A DNA stretch of 60,798 nucleotides from Thioalkalivibrio sp. ALJ16. Lineage in GTDB: Bacteria > Pseudomonadota > Gammaproteobacteria > Ectothiorhodospirales > Ectothiorhodospiraceae. The notes below the pieces were generated by a model. It saw only the letters and a list, made by a program, of their open reading frames with translations, was not told where the DNA came from and did not search any database. Shown here one piece after another: positions 43,986 through 53,301 of this stretch. The stretch spans positions 1 through 60,798 of the forward strand of contig NZ_KB898052.1 in assembly GCF_000377345.1 (NCBI RefSeq). The letters run 5' to 3'. Position 1 is the stretch's first letter. Each line of letters opens with the position of its first letter. Made by a program: the position numbers and the translations under genes.

Positions 43986-46421
43986 TCAGGCAGGGTCGTT
44001 CGCGGGCGCCGGGGGCAACAGCTGTTCCAAGGGGGTGGGTTCCGACAGGAAGAACCCTTGTACGAAGTCCAGGCCGATCTCACGCAGGCGCTCCATGGTG
44101 GCTTCCGACTCCACGCACTCCGCGATGGTGCGCAGGCCCAGCACGTGGCCCACGCGGTGGATGGCGGTGACCATGGCCGTGTCCACTGCGTTGTGCGCGA
44201 TGTCGCGCACGAAGCTGCCGTCGATCTTGATGAAGTCCACCGGCAGGTTCTTCAGGTAGCCGAAAGAGGACAGCCCGCTGCCGAAGTCGTCCAGGGAGAA
44301 GCGGCAGCCCATGTAGCGCAGTGCCCGGATCAGGCTCTGGGCGCGCTCGTGATGGCTGATGGCGGCGGTCTCGGTGATCTCGAAGACGATGTTGTGTGGC
44401 GGTATGGCGTAGTGCTGCAGGCGATCGACCACGAACTCCAGCATGCTCTCCTGCGCCAGCGACTGTCCCGAGAGATTGATCGCGACGGCGGGCTCGCCCT
44501 GAGGGCGCTCGCCGTGTGTGGCGCGATGGCGGGCCAGCAGAGCAAAGGTGGCGTCGATCACGTGGCGGTCGATGTCGGGCATCAGGTGGTAGCGTTCGGC
44601 GGCCGGGATGAAGGTCCCGGGTGGTACCAGGCGGCCGTCCTCGTCGCGCAGGCGCATCAGGACCTCGACATGGGCAAGATCCATGGCGGTATTCGCCAGC
44701 GGGTGCACGGCCTGCCCGAACAGGGTGAACCGTTCCTCCTCCAGAGCCGCGCGGATGCGTCCCACCCATTCCATTTCGCCGCGGCGGCGCCGCAGTCCCA
44801 GGTCGGAGGGTTGCCACACGTAGATCCGGTTGCGGCCGGCCTCCTTGGCCGCATAGCAGGCGGAGTCTGCCTGGCTCAGGACCTCGGGCAGCGTGGGCAC
44901 CGGGGGGGCAACCGGAACCAGCCCGATACTGACCCCGACATCGAAGCGGCGGCCCTCCCACGCGAAGCGCAGGTCACGCACGGTTTCGAGGATGTTCCCG
45001 GCGATGGTCCTGGCGCGTTCCAGCGGGCAATGACGCAGCAGCAGCCCGAACTCGTCGCCGCCCAGGCGGGCCAGCGTGTCGTCCTCGCGAATCTGGTGTC
45101 GCAGGCGTTCGGAGAGCTCGCGCAGGAGTTCGTCGCCGGCCTGATGTCCGCAGGTGTCGTTGATGATCTTGAACTGGTCCAAATCCATGTAGAACACCGC
45201 GTGCGGCGTCTGTCCCGGCTCCAGGTTGTCCAGTGCCGCCTCCAGGCGGTGCTCGAACTCGCGCCGGTTGCACAGTCCGGTCAGGTCGTCGTGGGTTGCC
45301 TGGTGATTGAGCTGCTGGGTCATACGCCACAGCTCGGTGTGGTCGTGCAGCACGATTACTACACCCTGCGGGGCGCTGTCCGGGCGCCGCAACGGTGACG
45401 CCAGCACGCGCACCACCCGGGTGCCGCCATCGGCCCTGTGCAGCACGCGTTCCGGGGACTCCATGGTGTCGCCGTGCTCCAGGCACTGCTCGACCGGGCG
45501 CCGAACGCTGGCGCCGGTGCGGGTGTCTTCCAGGGCCAGCAGGTCGTCGACCCGCTGGCCCTGGGCGCTGACGGCATCCAGGCCCAGCAGGGTCTCCGCC
45601 GCCGGGTTGAGATAGGTCAGGTGGCCTTCGGTATCCGCGGTGATCACCCCGTCGTCGATCGACTGCAGGGTCGTCAGCAGGCGGTCGCGCTCGGCCCCGG
45701 TGGCTGCCTCGGCAGCGCGCAGGGAGGTGATGTCCCAGGCCACGCCGAGCACCCCGCCCGCATCCTGAAGCGGCATCCAGGACACGCTCAGGCGGGCACC
45801 GTTGACCGCAACCTCCAGTTCGAAGGTCTCGCCGTGCAGGGCCCGTTCCACCGCGGTGATGATCTCGGGATGCTGGGCATAGACCTCGCGGACATCACGG
45901 CCGACGACCTCGCCGGGGCGCAGGCCCAGGGCAGTGAGACCCTTGCCCTCGGACAGCGTGAACAGGCCTTCGGCATCGAGCGCGAACAGGATCAGTGGCG
46001 CATGCCGGACGGTCGCCCCTAGCCGGGCCTCGACGGTCCGCAGGGCCTGGACCGACTGTCGCTCGCGGGTGATGTCGCGCACCGTGGTGAATACTTCGAG
46101 CTCCCCGTCGGTGTGGATCGCATTGATGTGCACCTCGGCCGGGAACTCGCTGCCATCGCGGCGCCGGTAGCGGCTCTCGAAGTGGGCCGGCAGGCGTTGC
46201 CGGGGGGCGGAATGGGCCTGCTCCACGTCTTCCTGGGTGGCGTTCAGGTCGAGGTCGGTGACGTGAATGCCGCCGATCAGCTCGGCCTCGCTGTAGCCCA
46301 GCAGGTCACATGCCGCGCGGTTGGCGGCGATGATGCCGCCGCTGCGGCTGAGGACCAGATGGGCCTCGGGCGCCTGTTCGAAGATCCGCTGGTAGCGCTT
46401 GGCGTCCGATTGTTCGGGCAT
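43986..46421 (-). CDS. PAS-GGDEF-EAL cyclic-di-GMP enzyme
   Basis: From the ATG at 46421 (MPEQSDAKRYQRIFEQAPEAH) the protein has 811 residues. It has three PAS domains (about 10-125, 130-245, 250-370), then GGDEF (about 385-540) and EAL (about 555-800). GGDEF is intact (ARLGGDEFGLLL), so cyclase activity is possible. The EAL motif reads EVLMRL, a variant common in active phosphodiesterases, and DDFGSGLSSF and KIDGSFVRD are kept. No transmembrane segment is seen, so it is cytosolic. In contrast to the FimX-like protein it appears catalytically competent. It follows fpr by 113 bases on the same strand. Confidence 0.93.
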   Translation of the reverse strand: MPEQSDAKRYQRIFEQAPEAHLVLSRSGGIIAANRAACDLLGYSEAELIGGIHVTDLDLNATQEDVEQAHSAPRQRLPAHFESRYRRRDGSEFPAEVHINAIHTDGELEVFTTVRDITRERQSVQALRTVEARLGATVRHAPLILFALDAEGLFTLSEGKGLTALGLRPGEVVGRDVREVYAQHPEIITAVERALHGETFELEVAVNGARLSVSWMPLQDAGGVLGVAWDITSLRAAEAATGAERDRLLTTLQSIDDGVITADTEGHLTYLNPAAETLLGLDAVSAQGQRVDDLLALEDTRTGASVRRPVEQCLEHGDTMESPERVLHRADGGTRVVRVLASPLRRPDSAPQGVVIVLHDHTELWRMTQQLNHQATHDDLTGLCNRREFEHRLEAALDNLEPGQTPHAVFYMDLDQFKIINDTCGHQAGDELLRELSERLRHQIREDDTLARLGGDEFGLLLRHCPLERARTIAGNILETVRDLRFAWEGRRFDVGVSIGLVPVAPPVPTLPEVLSQADSACYAAKEAGRNRIYVWQPSDLGLRRRRGEMEWVGRIRAALEEERFTLFGQAVHPLANTAMDLAHVEVLMRLRDEDGRLVPPGTFIPAAERYHLMPDIDRHVIDATFALLARHRATHGERPQGEPAVAINLSGQSLAQESMLEFVVDRLQHYAIPPHNIVFEITETAAISHHERAQSLIRALRYMGCRFSLDDFGSGLSSFGYLKNLPVDFIKIDGSFVRDIAHNAVDTAMVTAIHRVGHVLGLRTIAECVESEATMERLREIGLDFVQGFFLSEPTPLEQLLPPAPANDPA

Positions 46422-46540
46422 GGCGTTGGGAGGGTGTCCTGGCGATTCGAGCCGGGGTGGTGCCCCGCTGGCAGGTTGCTCGGGTGGGCGGGCTGCCGTT
46501 CGAGTGTCGCGCGTGGGGCGCCGGGTGGCAACCGCCGCGC

Positions 46541-47686
46541 TCAGAAATTCGTCGCGTTCCCGCCGGGGGCGTGGGTCAGGCGGTCGAGCGTGTCGGTCTG
46601 GTTGTCCCGCGACCCCTGGCTGCGCAGGCGGCGGTGGGCCCAGGCGACATGTTCGCGCACCAGCGCCGAGGGGTGGTCGGCGCGCGCGCTCAGGGCGGCG
46701 CTGGCCGCCACCGTCGCCGGTCCATTGCCCAGGGCGACCGCGAGGTTGCGCAGCCACTGGGTATGCCCGATGCGCCGAATCGCCATGCCTTCGGTGCGCG
46801 CAAGAAACTCGGCCTCGTCCCAGGCAAAAAGGTCTACCAGCCGCGCCGCGTCCAGGCCGTGCCGGGCGCTGAAGTCCGGCTCCACGGAGACCTCGGCAAA
46901 ACGGTTCCAGGGGCAGACCAGCTGGCAGTCGTCGCAACCGTAGATGCGGTTGCCTATCAACGGTCGCAGATCCTCCGGTATGGGCCCCTTCAGCTCGATG
47001 GTCAGATAGGAGATGCAGCGCCGCGCATCCAAGTCGTAGGGGCCGCGAAAGGCCTGCGTGGGGCAGACCTCGAGACAGGCGGTGCACTGGCCGCAGTGTT
47101 CCGTGGCGGCGGTATCGGTTGGTAGCGGCAGGTCGGTGAACAGCTCCCCGAGGAAGAACCACGAGCCACTCTCGCGTGCGAGCAGGTTGGTGTTCTTGCC
47201 AATCCAGCCAAGCCCGGCACGGGCCGCCAGGGCCTTCTCCAGGATCGGCGCGCTGTCGGTAAAGGCGCGATAGCCGAACGGCCCGATTTCGCCCTCGATC
47301 CACTGCCCCAGCGCAGTCAGCCGTTTGCGCAGCAGCTTGTGGTAGTCGCGGCCAAGGGCGTAGCGCGACACGTAGGCGGCATCGCCCTCGGCGAGCTGGA
47401 TGGCCGGGCGCCGCGTGGCCGGGGGGAAGTAATCCATGCGCACGCTGATGATGCGCTGCACCCCGGGAAACAACGTATTCGGCTTGTGGCGCAGGGCCGC
47501 GCGGGCGGCCATCCAGTGCATCTCGCCGTGGCTGCCCTGCTCCAGCCAGGCGTCCAGGTGCTGGCGATCCTGCACCGGGACCTCGGCGGGCGCGATGCCG
47601 ACGCCCTGGAAGCCCAGGTCGCGTGCGCGCTGCCGGATGCGGCCGGCCAGTTCGGCACATTGGCGTGAATCGAGACGCTCAGGCAC
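46541..47686 (-). CDS. queG: Epoxyqueuosine reductase
   Basis: QueG reduces epoxyqueuosine to queuosine in tRNA, using cobalamin and two 4Fe-4S clusters. CGQCTACLEVCPTQAF and CDDCQLVCPWN are the two cluster motifs. LGFQGVGIAPAEV and HGEMHWMA are N-terminal signatures. The GTG at 47686 gives 381 residues (E. coli QueG 379) and has GGAAG eight bases upstream. An ATG at 47725 would extend it by 13 residues and overlap the divergent nnr start. Divergent queG/nnr is the usual order. Confidence 0.95.
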   Translation of the reverse strand: MPERLDSRQCAELAGRIRQRARDLGFQGVGIAPAEVPVQDRQHLDAWLEQGSHGEMHWMAARAALRHKPNTLFPGVQRIISVRMDYFPPATRRPAIQLAEGDAAYVSRYALGRDYHKLLRKRLTALGQWIEGEIGPFGYRAFTDSAPILEKALAARAGLGWIGKNTNLLARESGSWFFLGELFTDLPLPTDTAATEHCGQCTACLEVCPTQAFRGPYDLDARRCISYLTIELKGPIPEDLRPLIGNRIYGCDDCQLVCPWNRFAEVSVEPDFSARHGLDAARLVDLFAWDEAEFLARTEGMAIRRIGHTQWLRNLAVALGNGPATVAASAALSARADHPSALVREHVAWAHRRLRSQGSRDNQTDTLDRLTHAPGGNATNF

Positions 47687-47716
47687 GATTTCGACTTCCG
47701 CGGAGGAGGTGATGGC

Positions 47717-49228
47717 GTGAATCATGAACCCGACCCACAAGCGTTGACCAGCGCACTGTTCGACAACGCGGGCATGCGCGCCCTGGATGCCGCCGGCATG
47801 GCCCTGCCGGGCATGGCCCCTGGCGAACTGATGGAGCGCGCCGGGCGGGCCCTGCTGGACGGTCTGCGCCGGTACTGGCCGCAGGCGCGGCGCCTCGGGA
47901 TCCTCTGCGGGCCCGGCAATAACGGCGGCGATGGCTACGTGCTGGCCCGGCTCGCGCGGGCCGAGGGTCTGGTGGTCCGGGTCCATGGCGGGCCCTCGCG
48001 GGCGCGGCCCGAGTCCGACGGGCGCCGCGCCTGCCGGCGCTGGCAGGAAGCGGGTGGCGAGGTGCTGATGCTGGAGGCGTTCGATCCGCAGGCGGCCGAT
48101 GTCTGGGTGGACTGCCTGTTCGGGATCGGTCTGGAGCGGCCGCTGGACGATGCCTATGGCGAGCTGGTGGAGCGCCTGAACGCAAGTGGATGCCCGATTC
48201 TTGCGGCCGATGTCCCGTCGGGCGTGGACAGCGAGACCGGGCAGGTGTGCGCCCGCGCCGTGCGCGCCGACCGTACCCTGACGCTGATCGCGGACAAGCT
48301 GGGGCTGCATACCGGTGCCGCCGTGGACTACACCGGTGCCGTGGAGATCGACACCCTCGGGCTGCCCGCCGCGATTGTTGCCGCGGTACCCCCGGTCGCC
48401 CGCCGGCTGGGGCCTGACGACTGGCAGGAGGGGCTTCCGCCGCGGCGCCCGGGGGCGCACAAGGGTGACTGCGGTCACGTGCTGGTGGTGGGCGGGGCCC
48501 CGGGGTATTCCGGCGCAGCGCGCCTGGCGGCCACAGCCGCGCTGCGGGCCGGGGCCGGTCGGGTGACCCTGGCCACCCACCCCGAACATGCCGCCTGGGC
48601 CAACCTGGAGCGCCCCGAACTGATGGTGCAGGGGGTGTCCGGTGCCGCGCCGCTGCAGGCGCTGCTGCGCCGGGTGGACGCGGTGGTGGTCGGGCCGGGG
48701 CTGGGGCAGGACGCCTGGGGGCGGGAACTCTGGCTGGCGGTCGCGGACGCCGCCTGTCCGGCGGTGGTGGATGCCGACGCCCTGAACCTGCTCGCGGCCG
48801 CGCCGCGCCGGGGGCGGGACTGGGTGCTGACCCCGCATCCCGGGGAGGCGGCCCGCCTGCAGGGAACTGACGTGTCCGGTATCGAGGCCGCGCGACCCGC
48901 ACAGGTGCGCGCGCTGGCCGAGCGTCTGGGCGGGGTGGTGCTGCTCAAGGGCGCGGGGACCCTGGTCGCCGGCCCCGGGGCAGACCCGATCACGTGCGTG
49001 ACGGGTGGTCATCCGGGCATGGCCACCGCGGGTAGCGGCGATGTGCTGGCCGGCATCATTGGTGCCCTGCGCGCACAGGGCACCGCGGCACGCCAGGCCG
49101 CCGAGACCGGGGCGGCCTGGCACTGCGCAGCGGCCAGGATCGCGCGGGACCGCATCGGCGGTGAACGCGGGATGCTGGCGGGGGATCTCGCCGCGGCCCT
49201 GCCGGCCGCGGCCGGGGCCGTGTCGTGA
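47717..49228 (+). CDS. nnr: Bifunctional NAD(P)H-hydrate epimerase / ADP-dependent dehydratase
   Basis: Nnr repairs hydrated NAD(P)H. The 503-residue protein has an N-terminal epimerase domain (about 1-225, with CGPGNNGGDGYVLAR and AADVPSGVDSETG). A C-terminal ribokinase-like dehydratase domain follows (about 240-495, with HVLVVGGAPGYSGAARLA, WVLTPHPGEAARL and GMATAGSGDVLAGIIGAL). The GTG at 47717 is supported by AGGAGGTGA at 47704-47712. It begins the operon nnr-tsaE-amiC-mutL-miaA-hfq-hflX and overlaps tsaE by four bases. Confidence 0.97.
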   Translation: MNHEPDPQALTSALFDNAGMRALDAAGMALPGMAPGELMERAGRALLDGLRRYWPQARRLGILCGPGNNGGDGYVLARLARAEGLVVRVHGGPSRARPESDGRRACRRWQEAGGEVLMLEAFDPQAADVWVDCLFGIGLERPLDDAYGELVERLNASGCPILAADVPSGVDSETGQVCARAVRADRTLTLIADKLGLHTGAAVDYTGAVEIDTLGLPAAIVAAVPPVARRLGPDDWQEGLPPRRPGAHKGDCGHVLVVGGAPGYSGAARLAATAALRAGAGRVTLATHPEHAAWANLERPELMVQGVSGAAPLQALLRRVDAVVVGPGLGQDAWGRELWLAVADAACPAVVDADALNLLAAAPRRGRDWVLTPHPGEAARLQGTDVSGIEAARPAQVRALAERLGGVVLLKGAGTLVAGPGADPITCVTGGHPGMATAGSGDVLAGIIGALRAQGTAARQAAETGAAWHCAAARIARDRIGGERGMLAGDLAAALPAAAGAVS

Positions 49229-49719
49229 CCGCCGCGCCTGCCCCGTTGTTACTGGCCGACCTTGAGGCCACCGAGGCCGCCGGTGCCGCGCTGGCGCGGC
49301 TGGAGGCCCCGCGCATCGTGTTCCTGGAGGGTGACCTGGGGGCCGGCAAGACCACCTGGGTACGTGGCCTGCTGCGGCAACTGGGGCACCACGGGGCGGT
49401 GCGCAGCCCCACCTACACCCTGGTGGAGCCCTACACCCTGGACGGGCGCCAGGTGCTGCATTTCGACCTCTACCGCCTGGGTGATCCGGAGGAGCTCGAG
49501 TATCTGGGCGTGCGCGAGGACTTCGGTGACGGGGCCCTGTGGCTGGTGGAGTGGCCGGAGCGCGGCGCCGGCTGGCTGCCCGCGCCGGATCTGGTTGTGC
49601 GTCTGGCGCACCGCGCGGATACCGCTGCCGGGCGCGAGCTGCGCCTGGAGGGGCCGCAGGCCGCGCCCTACCGTCAGGCACTCAAGCAGGCCGGTCTGGG
49701 CTGCCAAGACTTGGCCTGA
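49225..49719 (+). CDS. tsaE: tRNA threonylcarbamoyladenosine biosynthesis ATPase TsaE
   Basis: TsaE is the ATPase that supports the TsaB-TsaD complex in t6A37 formation of tRNA. The 164-residue protein has a Walker A motif GDLGAGKTTWVRGLL near residue 35 and typical SPTYTLVEPY and HFDLYRLGDPEELEYLG. It begins at a GTG that overlaps the nnr stop (GTGA). The C-terminal tail after about residue 140 is divergent and longer than E. coli's (153 total). Confidence 0.95.
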   Translation: MTAAPAPLLLADLEATEAAGAALARLEAPRIVFLEGDLGAGKTTWVRGLLRQLGHHGAVRSPTYTLVEPYTLDGRQVLHFDLYRLGDPEELEYLGVREDFGDGALWLVEWPERGAGWLPAPDLVVRLAHRADTAAGRELRLEGPQAAPYRQALKQAGLGCQDLA

Positions 49720-49767
49720 CACGCGCAAAAGGCGTGGTATCTAATTCATATGGCGAGAAAATCGCTA

Positions 49768-49796
49768 TTGCTTTTCCAGAAAAAGCGTCCACAATG
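49768..49796 (+). promoter_or_regulatory. Possible internal promoter upstream of amiC
   Basis: TTGCTT (49768-49773) and ACAATG (49791-49796) are 17 bases apart in an unusually AT-rich stretch of the otherwise GC-rich operon. It could add transcription for amiC, mutL and later genes. Neither box is a strong match. Confidence 0.3.
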
Positions 49797-49829
49797 TAGG
49801 CAGACCCCCTGATTACAAAGGGAATCGCC

Positions 49830-51185
49830 GTGGGCCAACCAACATCGCCGAATCTGCGCCGCCGTCAGCTGCTGCGCGCCATGACTGCCCTCGGGCTGGT
49901 CGGTATGCCGCTGCCGGCCCTGGCTCGAACCGGCGTGCAGCGCGTCCGCATGTCGGTGGACGGTGATACCACCCGCGTGGTCTTCGACATGGACGGCGAA
50001 GCCGACTACTCCATGTTTCATCTGCAATCCCCCGACCGCCTGGTGGTGGACCTCGAGAACGCCCGAGCGATCGAGGATCTTGCCATCAGCGACAACCCGC
50101 GCTCGGCGATCAAGGCCGTGCGCCATGCAGCGCGCAATGGTTCGGACCTGCGCGTGGTCTTCGATCTGCGCAAGCCGGTGGAGCCGCGCAGCTTTGTGCT
50201 GATGCCGGCCCAGGGGGCCCCGCACCGCCTGGTGCTGGACCTGAACGCCGGCGAGGCCATCGCCCCGCGCGTGGCCGAGAACAGCAACGGCGCCCGTCGC
50301 GGACGCTCGCAGGAGAATCTGCGCGACGTGGTGGTGGCCATCGATGCCGGCCACGGCGGCCACGACCCGGGGGCGATCGGCCCGGCAGGCACCCGCGAGA
50401 AGGACGTGGTCCTGCAGATCGCGCGGCGCCTGGCCGAGCGCGTCGACAGTGAACGCGGCATGAAGGCGGTGATGATCCGGAGCGGCGACTATTTTCTGCC
50501 GCTGCGCGAACGCATCGAGCGTGCGCGCAAGGCGGATGCCGATGTCTTCGTGTCCATCCATGCGGATGCGATCGCGAACCGCAGCGTGCAGGGCTCTTCG
50601 GTCTATATGCTGTCCGAGCGCGGGGCCTCGAGCGAGGCGGCGCGTTTCCTTGCCCAGCGCGAGAACCAGGCCGACCTGAGCCTGGGCGGGGTGCCGATCA
50701 ACGGCAAGGACGACTCCCTAACCAACGTGCTGCTGGATCTTGCGCAAAGCGGCAGCCTGGAGGCCAGCAACACGCTGGCCGAGCGCATGATTTCCGAGCT
50801 GCACCGGGTGGGCAAGGTGCGCAAGCCGGAGGTGGAGCGCGCCAACTTTGCGGTGCTGCGCTCGCCGGACGTGCCGTCCATCCTGGTCGAGGCGGCGTTC
50901 ATCTCCAATCCATCGGAGGAACGCAAGCTGCGCAGTGCCAGCTTCCAGAGTTCGCTGGCGGATGCGATGCTGACTGGCCTGCGTTCGTACTTCTCCACCC
51001 ATGCGCGTCCGGGCACGCTGATCGCGGACGGGCAGCCGGACCAGCACATCATCCGCCCGGGCGAGACCCTCTCCGGGATCGCCGATCGCTACAGCCTGTC
51101 TCTGGCGGAGCTGCGCTCGGCCAACAACGTGAGCGACGACCGCATCTACGCCGGTCAGGTCCTGCAGATCCCGCGCGATTCCTGA
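49830..51185 (+). CDS. amiC: N-acetylmuramoyl-L-alanine amidase (AmiC type) with LysM
   Basis: This amidase cleaves septal peptidoglycan during cell separation. The N-terminus NLRRRQLLRAMTALGL has a twin-arginine-like signal. An AMIN domain follows (about 40-135), then Amidase_3 (about 165-385) with zinc-site features VVAIDAGHGGHDPGAIG, SIHADA and ILVEAAFISNPSEE. A C-terminal LysM (HIIRPGETLSGIADRYSLSLAELRSAN) binds the wall. The GTG at 49830 follows AAAGGGA. It lies between tsaE and mutL as in many Gammaproteobacteria. An AmiB identity cannot be ruled out; LysM favours AmiB in E. coli, while a Tat signal favours AmiC. Confidence 0.9.
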   Translation: MGQPTSPNLRRRQLLRAMTALGLVGMPLPALARTGVQRVRMSVDGDTTRVVFDMDGEADYSMFHLQSPDRLVVDLENARAIEDLAISDNPRSAIKAVRHAARNGSDLRVVFDLRKPVEPRSFVLMPAQGAPHRLVLDLNAGEAIAPRVAENSNGARRGRSQENLRDVVVAIDAGHGGHDPGAIGPAGTREKDVVLQIARRLAERVDSERGMKAVMIRSGDYFLPLRERIERARKADADVFVSIHADAIANRSVQGSSVYMLSERGASSEAARFLAQRENQADLSLGGVPINGKDDSLTNVLLDLAQSGSLEASNTLAERMISELHRVGKVRKPEVERANFAVLRSPDVPSILVEAAFISNPSEERKLRSASFQSSLADAMLTGLRSYFSTHARPGTLIADGQPDQHIIRPGETLSGIADRYSLSLAELRSANNVSDDRIYAGQVLQIPRDS

Positions 51186-51338
51186 ATGGGGTCAGTGGGT
51201 GGGCGCACAGGCCTGCGTCCACCGAGGACTTCTACTCCCGCCCGGTACCCGGTCACGTCCTGCATCGTTGCCGGGCTCGCTTTCTAGGCACCGCGGCGCC
51301 GGCACGGTTAGGCTAGGCACCCGGTTTCCCGTCTCCAG

Positions 51339-53219
51339 GTGTCGCCCGTGGCGATTGCAAAGCTCTCCGAACAACTGATCAACCAGATCGCGGCCGGCGA
51401 GGTGATCGAGCGCCCGGCGTCGGTGGTCAAGGAACTGCTGGAGAATGCCCTGGATGCCGGTGCGACGCGGGTGGACGTGCGTCTAGAGCAGGGTGGCGTC
51501 CGGCTGATCCAGATCAGCGACAACGGCAGCGGGATCTATCGCGACGAGATGCCCCTGGCGCTGTCGCGTCACGCCACCAGCAAGATCACCTGCATGGATG
51601 ACCTCGAGGCCCTGCATACGCTGGGGTTTCGCGGCGAGGCCCTGCCCTCCATCGCCTCCGTGTCGCGGTTGTCCCTGACCTCGATGGTGGACGGCGAGCG
51701 CAACGGCTGGCGGCTGACCGGAGATGGCTCCGACGTGTTTCGCGAGGCTGCCCCGGCGGCGCATCCGGTGGGCACGACGGTCGAGGTGCGGGATCTGTTC
51801 TTCAACGTCCCCGCGCGGCGCAAGTTCGTGCGTACCGAACGCACCGAGTACAACCACTGCGAGGGCGTCATCCGGACCCAGGCGGCGGCCTGTCCGGAGG
51901 TAGCCTTCAGCCTGCGTCACAACGACCGTGTCACCCTGGACCTGCCGGCGGCCCGGGACCCGGCGGAGCGGGTGCGCGCCCTTCTTGGCGAGGCATTTCT
52001 GGAACACGCGACTGCGGTGGACGAACAGCGCGCCGGGCTCGCCCTGTCCGGCTGGCTGGGCGCCCCGACCCAGTCCCGCGCGCAGCCCGACCAGCAGTAC
52101 TTCTTCGTCAATGGCCGCGCGATTCGTGACCGCGTGCTGGCTGCCGCGGTGCGCAAGGCCTATCAGGACGTGCTCTACCACGGACGTCATCCGATGTTCG
52201 TGCTGGAGCTGGAGCTGGATCCGACGCAGGTGGATGTCAATGCCCATCCCACCAAGCAGGAGGTCCGCTTCCGGGAATCGCGGATGGTGCATGACTTCAT
52301 CTTCCACAGTCTGCACAAGGCGCTGGCGGCCCTGCGTCCGGGTGATGCCGGGCATGCCACGGCCGTGCCGGTGACGGGGGGAGTGCCCGGGGGGCGCATC
52401 GCGGCCCCGCCGCCCGGGCAGGAGCGCGGGCTGTCCGGGCTGGGGCTGGCTGGTTCCGGTGCCGGGGCCGGATTCCGGGAGTCTTCGCGTCCGTCTCGTG
52501 ACCCGGACTTTCAGGCGGCCTGGGCCGAGTTTCGCGGCGCCCCCGCGGTCGCCGAGGCCCGCCCGGACCGTTATGCCGTGGGAGCGGTCGGCGCTGCCGC
52601 GACCTCGCCCGATCCGGGCCCGGACGGCGACGGGATGCCGCCGCTGGGCTTTGCCCTGGGGCAGGTGGCCGAGACCTTTATCCTCGCCGAGAATGCCCGC
52701 GGGCTGATCGTGGTGGACATGCATGCTGCCCACGAGCGCATCACCTACGAGCGCCTCAAGCGCGAATGGGAAGGCGCGCGCGTCACTTCGCAGCCGTTGC
52801 TGGTGCCGGAGAACCTCGAGGTTACCCCGGCCGAGGCGGAACTGGCCGAGACCCAGGCCGAGGTGCTGGGCGAGCTCGGCTTCGAACTCGACCGGGCGGG
52901 CCCCGAGACGCTGGTGCTGCGCGCGGCCCCCGCCCTGCTGCGCGGTCAGGATACCGCCCAGCTGGTACGCGACGTGCTGGCGGACCTGGCGGCGGTCGGT
53001 TACAGCCACCGGGCCGAGGGCGCGATGAATGCCGTGCTGGGCACGATCGCCTGCCATGGCTCGGTGCGTTCCGGCCGCCGTCTCACCCTCCCCGAGATGA
53101 ACCAGCTGCTGCGCGATATGGAGGCCACCGAACGCAGCGGCCAGTGCAACCATGGCCGGCCCACCTGGGTCGAGTTGGATCATCAGGCGCTGGATCGCCT
53201 GTTCCTGCGCGGGCGGTGA
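51339..53219 (+). CDS. mutL: DNA mismatch repair protein MutL
   Basis: MutL couples MutS to downstream repair. The 626-residue protein has the GHKL ATPase motifs: NQIAAGEVIERPASVVKELLENALDAGA, DNGSGI and TLGFRGEALPSIASV. The N-terminal domain ends near residue 330. A variable Pro/Gly-rich linker (about 340-440) precedes the C-terminal dimerisation domain with HAAHERITYERL and GTIACHGSVRSGR. The DQHAAHERITYE-type motif here lacks the endonuclease metal set, as in gammaproteobacteria that carry MutH. Start may be the GTG at 51339 or 51348. Confidence 0.97.
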   Translation: MSPVAIAKLSEQLINQIAAGEVIERPASVVKELLENALDAGATRVDVRLEQGGVRLIQISDNGSGIYRDEMPLALSRHATSKITCMDDLEALHTLGFRGEALPSIASVSRLSLTSMVDGERNGWRLTGDGSDVFREAAPAAHPVGTTVEVRDLFFNVPARRKFVRTERTEYNHCEGVIRTQAAACPEVAFSLRHNDRVTLDLPAARDPAERVRALLGEAFLEHATAVDEQRAGLALSGWLGAPTQSRAQPDQQYFFVNGRAIRDRVLAAAVRKAYQDVLYHGRHPMFVLELELDPTQVDVNAHPTKQEVRFRESRMVHDFIFHSLHKALAALRPGDAGHATAVPVTGGVPGGRIAAPPPGQERGLSGLGLAGSGAGAGFRESSRPSRDPDFQAAWAEFRGAPAVAEARPDRYAVGAVGAAATSPDPGPDGDGMPPLGFALGQVAETFILAENARGLIVVDMHAAHERITYERLKREWEGARVTSQPLLVPENLEVTPAEAELAETQAEVLGELGFELDRAGPETLVLRAAPALLRGQDTAQLVRDVLADLAAVGYSHRAEGAMNAVLGTIACHGSVRSGRRLTLPEMNQLLRDMEATERSGQCNHGRPTWVELDHQALDRLFLRGR

Positions 53220-53301
53220 GGCAGCGCCGAGCCATGGTTGTACCTGCGCTGGCGCCCCGGTGCGGCCGCGCTGCGCGGCCCGGGCGCGTGCATTGAACGC
53301 C

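Noticed and set aside
43986-47660. A 1224-codon minus-strand frame spanning the PAS/GGDEF/EAL protein and queG
   Set aside because: The upstream third is out of frame with queG, which has its cluster motifs in another frame. The real protein starts at 46421.
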